A DNA stretch of 17,405 bases, from positions 1 through 17,405 of the forward strand of contig JAITMN010000008.1 in NCBI GenBank assembly GCA_031277355.1, read 5' to 3'. Source of the stretch: Nevskiaceae bacterium. GTDB taxonomy: Bacteria > Pseudomonadota > Gammaproteobacteria > Steroidobacterales > Steroidobacteraceae. A program made the translations under genes and the position numbers. Each line of letters opens with the position of its first letter. Position 1 is the stretch's first letter. Below the pieces are notes generated by a model. That model was not told the DNA's origin and did no database searches. It worked only from the letters and a program-made list of their open reading frames with translations. Positions 1 through 7,086 of the stretch are shown in pieces.

Positions 1-1035
1 GGCGCGCTGATCGCGCACTACGGCTTCAATCCGCAGCAGGCCGGCGGCCTGCCGACGGTGTTCCTGATCGGCGCGGTGCTCGCCAGCATCACACTGGCCC
101 CCCGCATCCAGCGTCTGAAGGGTCGCTGGGTCGCCACTGCCGGCTTCGCCATCGCAGCGGTGTCATTCGGGATGGCGTCGACGGTCAGCCGCTACCTGCC
201 GCTGGCGGCGCTGCATGCCGTGGCCGGCATCTGCGCGGGTGCGGCGCTGAGCGTCACTCATGGCGCCATCGCGCGCAGCAGCAATCCGCACCGGCTGTTC
301 GCCCTCGTCGGCATCGCGCTGGGCGTGTTTGCCGTGGCCTTCCTCGGCGGCGTTCCGCAACTGATCGACGCGCAGGGCGGACCGGCGCTGTTCCGAGCAT
401 TCGCGGCGATCATGGCCGCAGGCGCCATCGCATCGTTGCTGGCCTTCCCTTCCCTGCCGGCCACAGCCGCCGCAGAAGGCGCAAGACCCGCGCCGCTGCC
501 CAAGGTGGTGTGGTACGGCATCGCCGGCATCTCGTGCATGACGCTGGTGCAGGCGATGGTTTTCAGCTTCCTCGAAGGCGTGGGCGTGCACCGCGGTTTC
601 GAGCGCTCTGCGATCAATGCCGTGCTGATCGCGCTGGGTCTGGTGAACCTGCTGCCGGCGGCGCTGGCGGCGCTGCTGCAAAAACGCCTGTCGGTGCGCA
701 AGGTGCTGATCGCCGGCCCGCTGCTGCAATTGACGATGGCAACGCTGATCATGGTGTCGCCCGCCTTCGGACCCTATGCCTTCGGCGCGGCCTTCCTCGC
801 GGCGGTGCTGGTCTTCACGCACACCTTCGCCTTCGGCCTGCTGGCGCGGCTGGATACCAGTGGCCGCGCGTTGACGGGCACCCCGGCGATGCTGATGATC
901 GGATCGGCCATCGGCCCCTTCCTCGGCGGCACGCTGGTCAACAGCTTCGGCTACGAAGTGCTGGCGGTGGCGGCTGCGTTGCTGGCTGCCGCAGCGGTGT
1001 ATTGCTTCTCGCGCCTGCCGGCGCGAAGCCCCTGA
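1..1035 (+). CDS. MFS transporter, 5' end cut by the window
   Basis: The reading frame is open from base 1 to the TGA at 1033-1035, so the true start lies outside the window; the GTG at 58 is only an internal codon. About 344 residues are visible. They are almost wholly hydrophobic Ala/Leu/Gly/Val segments separated by short charged loops (for example QRLKGR and QKRLSVRK), giving about ten membrane spans, and a central Ala/Pro-rich loop (PATAAAEGARPAP) between the two halves. This is the layout of a 12-span major facilitator lacking its first span or two. It would act in the inner membrane as a secondary transporter. The substrate cannot be read from the sequence; it resembles drug/sugar efflux-type MFS proteins more than the sugar symporters. 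It converges on the hydrolase gene, 27 bases away. Confidence 0.8.
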   Translation, partial: GALIAHYGFNPQQAGGLPTVFLIGAVLASITLAPRIQRLKGRWVATAGFAIAAVSFGMASTVSRYLPLAALHAVAGICAGAALSVTHGAIARSSNPHRLFALVGIALGVFAVAFLGGVPQLIDAQGGPALFRAFAAIMAAGAIASLLAFPSLPATAAAEGARPAPLPKVVWYGIAGISCMTLVQAMVFSFLEGVGVHRGFERSAINAVLIALGLVNLLPAALAALLQKRLSVRKVLIAGPLLQLTMATLIMVSPAFGPYAFGAAFLAAVLVFTHTFAFGLLARLDTSGRALTGTPAMLMIGSAIGPFLGGTLVNSFGYEVLAVAAALLAAAAVYCFSRLPARSP

Positions 1036-1044
1036 GGAGGCTTC
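1025..1044. terminator. Small hairpin between convergent genes
   Basis: A six-base-pair perfect stem (GAAGCC at 1025-1030, GGCTTC at 1039-1044) with an eight-base loop spans the stop codon of the MFS gene and faces the end of the hydrolase gene. It has no T-run on either side, so it is at best a weak shared terminator. Confidence 0.25.
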
Positions 1045-1062
1045 ATGCCGGAATGAGGGCGC

Positions 1063-1998
1063 TCAGCGCGCGGGAAAGTTCTTCCGTTCCAACGTCCACT
1101 TCGAATCCGTGCACAGACCGCACTTTTCCCCCACGAACCGCGCAGCCGCCTTCGCATCGCCCCGCAACTGCCAGTTCAGCCAGTCCACGGCCACCTGCGC
1201 CGCCGCGCCGCCATTGGGTTCACTATAGGTTCCGCCGTGACCGACGGGCAGATTCGCGATCGCCACCGGTACATGGTCGATCAGACGAAAGTCATCCATC
1301 GCGTTGACGTAGGCAATGTCGGTGGGCCCGCCGATCACATAAAGCACCGGCGTGTGAAAGCGTTTCAGCGAATCCTTGGGGACTTTGAACCCCGGCATCG
1401 CCTCGCGCTCGCCTTCGAAGGTGCCGGTGTTGTGCAGCAGCGCCGTGCGCACGCGCGGATCGGCCGCGACCAGAATCGCCTGCAAACCGCCGCAACTGAA
1501 ACCCGACACGGCCACCTGCGCCGGATCGATGCGCCCGAAATACGCACTGCCGACGCGCTGGTTTTCAGCCAGCGCCCAGTCGATGCCCGCGAGCAAATCC
1601 TCCGGCACCGTCGGCGGAAAAGCCGCCCGCTCGCCGGTGGACGCCGGCGCGCCCGGACCACTGAGGATACGCCCCGCCGCAATCACCAGATATCCATGCG
1701 AGGCCAGTTCGAGCAGATGAAAGCGCGTGCTGGCGGCGTCATTGGAACAGCCTCCATTTCCCCAGACCACAACGCCAAGCTTCTGCGCGCCCAGTGAGCC
1801 CAGATCAGCCGGGCGATAGACCACGTTGCGTGGCAGCGCCGGGATTTCTTCCTTCATGGCCGCAAAGGGACCGGTGCCCGGCGTGTCTGGCGCGTTCGAT
1901 GCGCGAGGCGGCGCCTGCATCGCTGCGGCAAGCTGCGCGGCGCAGAAGCCGACAGCACAGATCAACGCGCGGACACCCATCAACGCTCGCATGCTCAT
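1063..1998 (-). CDS. Exported alpha/beta hydrolase (dienelactone hydrolase/PET-hydrolase-like fold)
   Basis: This 311-residue protein begins with a signal peptide (MSMRALMGVR, then a hydrophobic stretch to LAAA near residue 26), so it should act outside the cytoplasm. The catalytic triad can be placed: Ser168 in the nucleophile elbow GFSCG (G-x-S-x-G), Asp227 in GGPTDIAY and His254 in VGHGG. The VVVWGNGGC segment near residues 77-84 would form the oxyanion-hole loop. The fold is that of serine esterases/lipases that are annotated as alpha/beta hydrolase or dienelactone hydrolase-like; the substrate is unknown. Four cysteines (84, 169, 293, 296) could form disulfides. The start at 1998 is preceded by GGAG seven bases upstream; a second in-frame ATG follows two codons later. 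It is a single gene, 150 bases downstream of the nucleotidyltransferase cassette on the same strand. Confidence 0.8.
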   Translation of the reverse strand: MSMRALMGVRALICAVGFCAAQLAAAMQAPPRASNAPDTPGTGPFAAMKEEIPALPRNVVYRPADLGSLGAQKLGVVVWGNGGCSNDAASTRFHLLELASHGYLVIAAGRILSGPGAPASTGERAAFPPTVPEDLLAGIDWALAENQRVGSAYFGRIDPAQVAVSGFSCGGLQAILVAADPRVRTALLHNTGTFEGEREAMPGFKVPKDSLKRFHTPVLYVIGGPTDIAYVNAMDDFRLIDHVPVAIANLPVGHGGTYSEPNGGAAAQVAVDWLNWQLRGDAKAAARFVGEKCGLCTDSKWTLERKNFPAR

Positions 1999-2148
1999 GG
2001 TCTGCTCCGTGTTTGCCTTTACCCGCCTCAGGCTATCACTCCCCGACAGAATATTCTCGTCGTTATGAATTAATTTCGGATGCGCGGCGATGAGTCTGTT
2101 GCTGCCCCATTCCTGAGCGCCGCTTCGCAGTGGACGCCGCGATGAGCG
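1999..2148. other. AT-rich intergenic region upstream of the hydrolase
   Basis: This 150-base gap lies between two genes on the minus strand. It contains an AT-rich patch around 2050-2078 (ATATTC, TTATGAATTAATTT) that is unlike the surrounding DNA and probably holds the hydrolase promoter. On the minus strand TATTCT near 2050-2055 is a possible -10 box, but no matching -35 box was found at the usual distance. No open reading frame or strong hairpin was seen. Confidence 0.35.
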
Positions 2149-2376
2149 TCAAGAATCCGCCGGAAGACCCGGAGCGCTTTGCAGTGCGTCTTTCCTGGGT
2201 GGTTCCCGCTTCATGTTTTGCAGCAGGTCCGACACACGCGACAATTCACCCAAGGCTTCCATTCTCTGTTGCAGCGTGAGCATTTGAATTCGTCGCAGGT
2301 ATTCCTTGCGGACACCCTCGAAGGTGGTCAGTGACCAATCTATCTCCTGATTCTGCGTATCGGCTTGATCAGTCAT
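2149..2376 (-). CDS. Small helical protein partnered with a nucleotidyltransferase (possible antitoxin)
   Basis: A 75-residue acidic-then-basic protein with no signal peptide or membrane span. It starts with a polar segment, then the motif IDWSLTTFEGVR (residues 12-23), then a predicted amphipathic helix region rich in Leu, Arg and Glu (residues 23-57), and a Pro-rich tail. The start chosen is the ATG at 2376, which overlaps the end of the upstream nucleotidyltransferase gene in ATGACTGA; an ATG 27 bases further upstream is inside that gene and less likely. From memory, short proteins with a D-W-S-L-T-T-x-E-G-x-R motif occur beside nucleotidyltransferase genes, but I cannot confirm this. The eight-base overlap says the two proteins are made together, as in toxin-antitoxin pairs. 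The molecular role is unknown. Confidence 0.65.
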   Translation of the reverse strand: MTDQADTQNQEIDWSLTTFEGVRKEYLRRIQMLTLQQRMEALGELSRVSDLLQNMKREPPRKDALQSAPGLPADS

Positions 2377-2878
2377 TGCGCATCTTTTCCTGTATCCATT
2401 CAAGGTGCTGGATGTCGTCCATGTCTTTGGATCGCGCAGCGGCCTGCTTCATGCTGATAAGAGTCGGGATCGAGACGAAAGCGGCGTTTATTCCGGGTAA
2501 CACCTGGCCCTTCAGAGCCTTTTCGTACTCTTGCGAGAAATCAAACGGCTCGTAAACGAAAACGTCTACGCTGACGCCCGGAAAAGAGTCATTGAAGAAA
2601 TTGAGAACCTGCATGTTCCTTTCTTCGCGCCATTGCTTTCGCTGTTCGGCGTTGGCGAAACTGGCAGCAGTAATGGGGACGATTGGCCGATAGCCGATGT
2701 TGGTCAGGGCATCAAAGGCGCGCAGTATGTTGTCGGCGTTCAGTGCGATTACAAGGTCTATATCAAGGGTCAGCCGCAGGTAGCCGTGCGCGTTGACGGC
2801 CAGACCACCAGCGATGAGATATTTCACGTCAGCGTCCTGTAGCGCCTTGAGGACGGTTTCCAGTGCTGCAAGATTCAT
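2369..2878 (-). CDS. Nucleotidyltransferase of the MNT/AbiEii-like superfamily
   Basis: A 169-residue protein with the core of the DNA polymerase beta-like nucleotidyltransferase fold. AGGLAVNAHG (residues 23-32) is the glycine-rich nucleotide loop; TLDIDLV (37-43) supplies the two metal-binding aspartates Asp39 and Asp41; VDVFV (104-108) supplies the third, Asp105. The tail KQAAARSKDMDDIQHL (144-159) is the K-x-x-x-x-x-R-x-K-D-x-x-D element typical of AbiEii-like and related stand-alone enzymes. It is therefore likely active in transferring a nucleotide to a protein, RNA or small molecule; the target is unknown. The start is set at the ATG at 2878, preceded by AGGG about 11 bases upstream, because the longer frame adds 29 residues with no family resemblance that read back into the ABC gene. 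Its GC content is visibly lower than its neighbours, which suggests transfer. Confidence 0.78.
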   Translation of the reverse strand: MNLAALETVLKALQDADVKYLIAGGLAVNAHGYLRLTLDIDLVIALNADNILRAFDALTNIGYRPIVPITAASFANAEQRKQWREERNMQVLNFFNDSFPGVSVDVFVYEPFDFSQEYEKALKGQVLPGINAAFVSIPTLISMKQAAARSKDMDDIQHLEWIQEKMRND

Positions 2879-2899
2879 GTGTATTTCGCCCTGCCGGAG

Positions 2900-2908
2900 A
2901 TTGTAGCA
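2900..2908 (-). promoter_or_regulatory. Extended -10 promoter of the nucleotidyltransferase cassette
   Basis: On the minus strand the sequence reads TGCTACAAT, an extended -10 element (TGn plus TACAAT, five of six matches to TATAAT). No good -35 box lies upstream. It sits between the end of the ABC exporter gene and the ATG at 2878 and would give a leader of about 15 bases that contains the AGGG ribosome-binding site. This suggests the two-gene cassette is transcribed on its own. Confidence 0.45.
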
Positions 2909-2916
2909 TTCAAGGG

Positions 2917-4776
2917 CTAGCCAGCTTCCATCTGCTCCAAAAACCCGCCCGACTGCCGTCGCCACAACTGCGCGTACAGGCCGTTGAGCGCCAGCAATTG
3001 TTCGTGCGTGCCCTGCTCCACCACATGCCCCTGATCCATCACGATCAGCCGGTCCATCGCGGCGATGGTGGATAACCGATGCGCAATGGCGATCACGGTC
3101 TTGCCGCGCATCAGCCGCGCGAAGTTGTCTTGAATGGCCGCTTCCACTTCTGAATCCAGCGCAGACGTGGCTTCATCCAGCACCAGAATCGGCGCGTTTT
3201 TCAGCAGCACGCGCGCAATGGCGATGCGCTGACGCTGACCGCCCGACAGCTTCACGCCGCGTTCGCCCACGTGCGCGTCGTAGCCGCGCCGACCCTTGGC
3301 GTCGGTGAGCGTGAGGATGAAATCATGCGCGCGAGCCTGCTGCGCGGCTTCGATCATCTGCGCATCGCTGGCGTCGGGCCTTCCGTACAGCAGGTTGTCG
3401 CGCACCGAGCGATGCAGCAGAGAAGTGTCTTGCGTGACCATGCCGATATTGCCGCGCAGGGAGTCTTGAGTGACCTTGGCGATGTCGTGCCCGTCGATCA
3501 ACACGCGACCGCTTTCCACATCGTAGAACCGCAGCAGCAGATTCACCAACGTGGATTTTCCCGCGCCGGAGCGACCAATCAGCCCCACCTTTTCGCCGGG
3601 CTGAATGTGCAGATTCAGATGATCGATCACGCCGCCCTGCTTGCCGTAGTGAAAGCCCACCGCTTCAAAACGGATATCGCCGCGCACGGGCGGCAACGCC
3701 TGCGCGCCCGGCGCATCATCAACAGTGGGCGCAAGCGAAATCGAACTGATGCCATCCTGCACCGTGCCGATGTTCTCGAACAGCGCCGACATCTCCCACA
3801 TGATCCACTGCGACATGCCCATCAATCGCAGCACGAAGGCCACCGCAACGGCCACTGCGCCGGCTCCCACCGCTTCGATGGACCACAGCCAGATGCCCAG
3901 CGCACCAACCGCAAACAGCAGCAACATGTTCAAAAAATTATTGCTGGCGTTGACCATCGTCACCAGCCGCATCTGCCGATGCACGGTGTCCATGAAATCG
4001 CCCATCGCCTCGCGCGTGTAGCCCTCCTCTCGCGCCGAATGGGAGAACAGCTTCACCGTGGCGATGTTGGTATAGCTATCGACGATGCGCCCGGTCATCG
4101 TGGAGCGCGCATCGGCCTGTTCCTGCGCCACCTTGTTCAAACGGGGAATGGCGTAGCTCAGCAGCGCCGCGTACACCAGCAGCCACGCAGCAAACGGCAG
4201 CAGCAAACGCCAGTCCTGCGAGGCGGCCACCACCATCGTGCCGCCGAGATAGACCACGACGTAGTTGCCCACGTCGAGCAGCTTCACCACGGTTTCGCGC
4301 ACCGCGAGCGAAGTCTGCATCAGCTTCGTGGCGATGCGCCCGGCGAATTCATCCTGAAAGTAACTCATCGACTGGCGCAGCAGATAGCGATGCACGCGCC
4401 AGCGAATACGCATCGGGAAATTGCCCAGCAGCGTCTGGTGAATCACCAGAGAATTGAGCAGATTCACCGCCGGCATCAACAGCAGCGCCACCACCGCCAC
4501 CCACAACAACCAGTGACCTTCGGCGCTGAAAAATGCCGCAGGCGTCTGGCCGCTGAGTCGATCCACCAATCGGCCAGTGTAGGAATATAGGCCCACTTCG
4601 ATCAGCGCGACGCCGGTGGTGCTGACGGCCATCAGCGCCAACCACCACTCCAGCCCGCGCGTGTAGTGACGGCAGAAGGCGTAGAGCGAGCGCGGCGGCT
4701 GTGTGGATGCGGCGGACGGATATGGGTCCACGCGATTTTCAAACCAGCGCAACAGCGCCGAGAATCCCCTGCTCAT
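2917..4776 (-). CDS. Fused ABC exporter (membrane domain plus ATPase)
   Basis: A 619-residue half-transporter that should work as a homodimer in the inner membrane. Residues 40-320 carry about six membrane spans; residues 365-600 form the ATP-binding domain, with Walker A GRSGAGKS (401-408), signature LSGGQ (510-514), Walker B ILVLDE (530-535, catalytic Glu535), D-loop SALD (538-541) and switch His566. All ATPase residues are intact. The length and domain order are those of type IV exporters of the MsbA/multidrug group; substrate unknown, though lipids or drugs are usual for the group. The start ATG at 4776 shares ATGA with the stop of hda, so its translation is coupled to that gene. An adjacent lipid-synthesis-type gene upstream in the same operon is compatible with a lipid-related role, but that is inference. 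Confidence 0.9.
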   Translation of the reverse strand: MSRGFSALLRWFENRVDPYPSAASTQPPRSLYAFCRHYTRGLEWWLALMAVSTTGVALIEVGLYSYTGRLVDRLSGQTPAAFFSAEGHWLLWVAVVALLLMPAVNLLNSLVIHQTLLGNFPMRIRWRVHRYLLRQSMSYFQDEFAGRIATKLMQTSLAVRETVVKLLDVGNYVVVYLGGTMVVAASQDWRLLLPFAAWLLVYAALLSYAIPRLNKVAQEQADARSTMTGRIVDSYTNIATVKLFSHSAREEGYTREAMGDFMDTVHRQMRLVTMVNASNNFLNMLLLFAVGALGIWLWSIEAVGAGAVAVAVAFVLRLMGMSQWIMWEMSALFENIGTVQDGISSISLAPTVDDAPGAQALPPVRGDIRFEAVGFHYGKQGGVIDHLNLHIQPGEKVGLIGRSGAGKSTLVNLLLRFYDVESGRVLIDGHDIAKVTQDSLRGNIGMVTQDTSLLHRSVRDNLLYGRPDASDAQMIEAAQQARAHDFILTLTDAKGRRGYDAHVGERGVKLSGGQRQRIAIARVLLKNAPILVLDEATSALDSEVEAAIQDNFARLMRGKTVIAIAHRLSTIAAMDRLIVMDQGHVVEQGTHEQLLALNGLYAQLWRRQSGGFLEQMEAG

Positions 4777-5438
4777 CGTCCCATCACTTCCCTGATGAAT
4801 GGCGTCGTCAAGCGCCGCTGCTCACGCAACGCGGCTTCATCCAGACGATCCAACAATCCATAAAGACTACCCATGTCGCGCGGAAAATGCCGCTGCAAAT
4901 ACACAGCGGCGTCTTCCGGCAACTCCAGACCACGCTGCGCGGCGCGCAATTGCAAGGCGGCGCGCTGCTGCGATTCATCGAGCGGCGCAAGACCCACATG
5001 CACGATGGCGTCGAGGCGCGAGCGCAGATCGGGCAATTTCCAGCCCAATTCACGCGCCGGCAGCGCATCGGCCCAGAGCGTTGGCAACCGCATCGCATCG
5101 CGTTCGTTATACAGACGAAACAGCGCGCGTTCCCAATCGGCATCGCCCGCCACGGCAAACAGCCCATCGAGCGCAACGGCGGCAAGACGCTCCGCGCCTT
5201 CGAGCACCGAAGGCCCCAGCGCACGCAGCGATTGCAACTCGAAGTATGCACTGCCGGCCATCGACGCACACCAGGCTTGCAGCAGATGCGACTTGCCGCT
5301 CCCCTGCGGGCCATACAGATACAGCATCCCCTCGCGCAATTCATGCAGCGCCGCCACCGCGCGCTGATTGCCGCCGGTGAGAAAACTGGCGAACGTCGCG
5401 CGGTCGTTGAGCCGCACGCCCAAGGGCAACTGCTGCAT
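4773..5438 (-). CDS. hda: DnaA regulatory inactivator Hda
   Basis: A 221-residue AAA+ protein homologous to the ATPase core of DnaA. With the DNA-loaded beta clamp, Hda triggers hydrolysis of DnaA-bound ATP after initiation and so prevents re-initiation. The N-terminus MQQLPL holds a QLPL clamp-binding motif (residues 3-6). Walker A is GPQGSGKSH (43-51), unusually well kept compared with E. coli Hda, where the loop is degenerate. LPDLRSRLD (135-143) is the box VII region, with Arg141 in the place of the arginine finger. The C-terminal LTTPFIREV matches the family end. No DnaA domain IV follows, which rules out DnaA. The start at 5438 is five bases after the stop of the phosphatidyltransferase gene. 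A much longer open frame upstream is only the off-frame of that gene. Confidence 0.87.
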   Translation of the reverse strand: MQQLPLGVRLNDRATFASFLTGGNQRAVAALHELREGMLYLYGPQGSGKSHLLQAWCASMAGSAYFELQSLRALGPSVLEGAERLAAVALDGLFAVAGDADWERALFRLYNERDAMRLPTLWADALPARELGWKLPDLRSRLDAIVHVGLAPLDESQQRAALQLRAAQRGLELPEDAAVYLQRHFPRDMGSLYGLLDRLDEAALREQRRLTTPFIREVMGR

Positions 5439-5443
5439 CGGTC

Positions 5444-6001
5444 TCAACTCCGGTCCGTGGCGAGCAGCTTCTGATCGGCGCGCGACATGAAGCGGCTGAC
5501 GTAATCGAAGCCGCTGGCCGTGCAGGTCAGCACCATCACGACGGCCAGCGCATCGAGCGCCTCGCGTGGCGGCAATCCGGTGGCGCTGGCCAGCACCACA
5601 GCCAGCAGATACGCCATCTGCACGCCGGTGTTGATCTTGCTGATGATGGAGGGCCGTCCGTGCAAGGGACCAAACCACAGGCGATAGATCAGCGCGCCGC
5701 CGGCAATCAGCAGGTCGCGCGCAATGGCCACCGCCGCCACCCACCAGGGCGCAATGCCCAGCCACGCGGCGGCGATGAACACCGACACCAACAGCAGTTT
5801 GTCGGCCGCCGGATCGAGAAAGCGGCCCAGAGTGGAAGTCCAGCCGAAACGCTTGGCCAGATAGCCGTCGAGACCATCGGACACCGCCGCAGCCGTGAAC
5901 AGCACCAGCACCTGCACCTGATGTCCGTCGCGCATCGCCAGGAGCAGCGGCGCGATCAGCACGATTCGGAACAGGCAGATGAGGTTGGGTATGTGGCGCA
6001 T
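5444..6001 (-). CDS. CDP-alcohol phosphatidyltransferase (PgsA-like)
   Basis: A 185-residue integral membrane protein that should join a CDP-diacylglycerol to an alcohol, as in phosphatidylglycerophosphate synthesis. The CDP-alcohol signature is at residues 42-67: Asp42, Asp45-Gly46, Ala49, Gly59, Asp63 and Asp67, all four metal-binding aspartates present. The usual Arg after Ala49 is Lys50, followed by Arg51, which is a mild departure. The N-terminus MRHIPNLICLFRIVL matches the start of PgsA proteins, so the ATG at 6001 is preferred over the in-frame GTG at 6028. Several further hydrophobic spans follow. The true alcohol acceptor cannot be told from the sequence; many genomes carry a second PgsA-like gene in addition to pgsA. 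It opens an operon with hda and the ABC exporter and is divergent from purM. Confidence 0.82.
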   Translation of the reverse strand: MRHIPNLICLFRIVLIAPLLLAMRDGHQVQVLVLFTAAAVSDGLDGYLAKRFGWTSTLGRFLDPAADKLLLVSVFIAAAWLGIAPWWVAAVAIARDLLIAGGALIYRLWFGPLHGRPSIISKINTGVQMAYLLAVVLASATGLPPREALDALAVVMVLTCTASGFDYVSRFMSRADQKLLATDRS

Positions 6002-6005
6002 GCTG

Positions 6006-6011
6006 TAGAAT
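6006..6011 (+). promoter_or_regulatory. Candidate -10 box for purM
   Basis: TAGAAT (five of six matches to TATAAT) sits 43 bases before the purM start, overlapping the first codons region of the divergent phosphatidyltransferase gene. No good -35 box is present at 17 bases. The same TAGAAT hexamer recurs before apbC and pilT in this window. Confidence 0.35.
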
Positions 6012-6054
6012 ATCCCATTCGCCCCCACCCACCGCCGACACAGGATCGTCCCGA

Positions 6055-7086
6055 ATGGAGAACCCCCCTGGCCTGACCTACCGCGACGCCGGCGTGGACA
6101 TCGACGCGGGCGATGCGCTGGTCGAGCGCATCAAGCCGCTGGTGCGGCGCACGCAGCGGCCCGAAGTGCTCGCGGGCGTTGGCGGCTTTGGCGCGCTGGT
6201 GGGGCTGCCGCAACGCTATCGCGAACCGGTGCTGGTATCGGGCACCGATGGCGTGGGCACGAAGCTGCGCCTTGCCATCGACACCGACCGCCACGAGCGC
6301 ATCGGCATCGACCTCGTTGCGATGTGCGTGAACGACGTGGCCGTGCAGGGCGCGGAGCCGCTGTTCTTCCTCGACTACTACGCCACCGGCAAGCTGTCGG
6401 TGGATGTGGCCGCAACGGTGGTGGCCGGCATCGCCGAAGGCTGCGTGCAGGCCGGTTGCGCGCTGGTGGGCGGTGAAACCGCCGAGATGCCGGGCATGTA
6501 TCACGGCGATGACTACGACCTCGCAGGCTTCTGCGTCGGCGTGGTGGAACGCAGCGGGATCATCGATGGCCGCAACGTGCGCGCGGGCGATGCGATCATC
6601 GGGCTTGCGTCCTCCGGCGTTCATTCCAACGGCTATTCGCTGGTGCGCAAGCTCATTGCCCGCGCCGGCGCGGATCAACGCACGATGCTCGAAGGCAAGC
6701 CGCTGTTCGACCGGCTGCTGGAACCCACGCGCATCTATGTGAAGCCGATGCTGCAACTGGCCGCTGCGTTGCCGGTGCATGGCTTTGCGCACATCACCGG
6801 CGGCGGCCTCACCGACAACATCCCGCGCGTGCTGCCCGAAGGCTGCGAGGCGGTGCTGGAACGGCGTCACTGGCATCGCGATCCGGTGTTCGACTGGATG
6901 GCCGCCGTCGGCTCCATTGCGCCGGCGGAAATGCACCGCACCTTCAACTGCGGCATCGGCATGGTGGTGATCGTGCCCGCCGCCGAAGCCTCGCGCGCCA
7001 TCACGCTGCTGGAAAACTCCGGCGAGCGCGCCACGCAGATCGGCGAAGTGCGCGCCGGTGAACGCGGCGCGGTGATCCACGAATGA
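6055..7086 (+). CDS. purM: Phosphoribosylformylglycinamidine cyclo-ligase (AIR synthetase)
   Basis: PurM closes the imidazole ring, converting FGAM to AIR with ATP in the fifth step of purine synthesis, in the cytoplasm as a dimer. The 343 residues match the usual length (345 in E. coli). Family blocks are present in order: SGTDGVGTK (62-70), MCVNDV (90-95), GGETAEMPGMY (139-149) and LASSGVHSNGYSL (184-196), then HITGGGL in the C-terminal half. The ATG at 6055 is preceded by AGG at 6042-6044. The stop overlaps the purN start in ATGA, so the two consecutive-pathway enzymes are translationally coupled. It is divergent from the PgsA-like operon. Confidence 0.96.
   Translation: MENPPGLTYRDAGVDIDAGDALVERIKPLVRRTQRPEVLAGVGGFGALVGLPQRYREPVLVSGTDGVGTKLRLAIDTDRHERIGIDLVAMCVNDVAVQGAEPLFFLDYYATGKLSVDVAATVVAGIAEGCVQAGCALVGGETAEMPGMYHGDDYDLAGFCVGVVERSGIIDGRNVRAGDAIIGLASSGVHSNGYSLVRKLIARAGADQRTMLEGKPLFDRLLEPTRIYVKPMLQLAAALPVHGFAHITGGGLTDNIPRVLPEGCEAVLERRHWHRDPVFDWMAAVGSIAPAEMHRTFNCGIGMVVIVPAAEASRAITLLENSGERATQIGEVRAGERGAVIHE

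Noticed and set aside
3890..3960. AT-rich patch inside the ABC exporter gene as a possible promoter
   Set aside because: It encodes an intact stretch (NASNNFLNMLLLF) of a membrane span and has no paired -35 and -10 boxes.
3271..4590. A 439-codon plus-strand open frame
   Set aside because: It is the antisense shadow of the ABC exporter gene; its translation is rich in His, Gln and Arg and has no domain-like pattern.
5439..6041. Upstream extension of the hda frame to 422 residues
   Set aside because: The extra part is the off-frame of the phosphatidyltransferase gene; homology to Hda begins at the ATG at 5438 with the clamp-binding motif.
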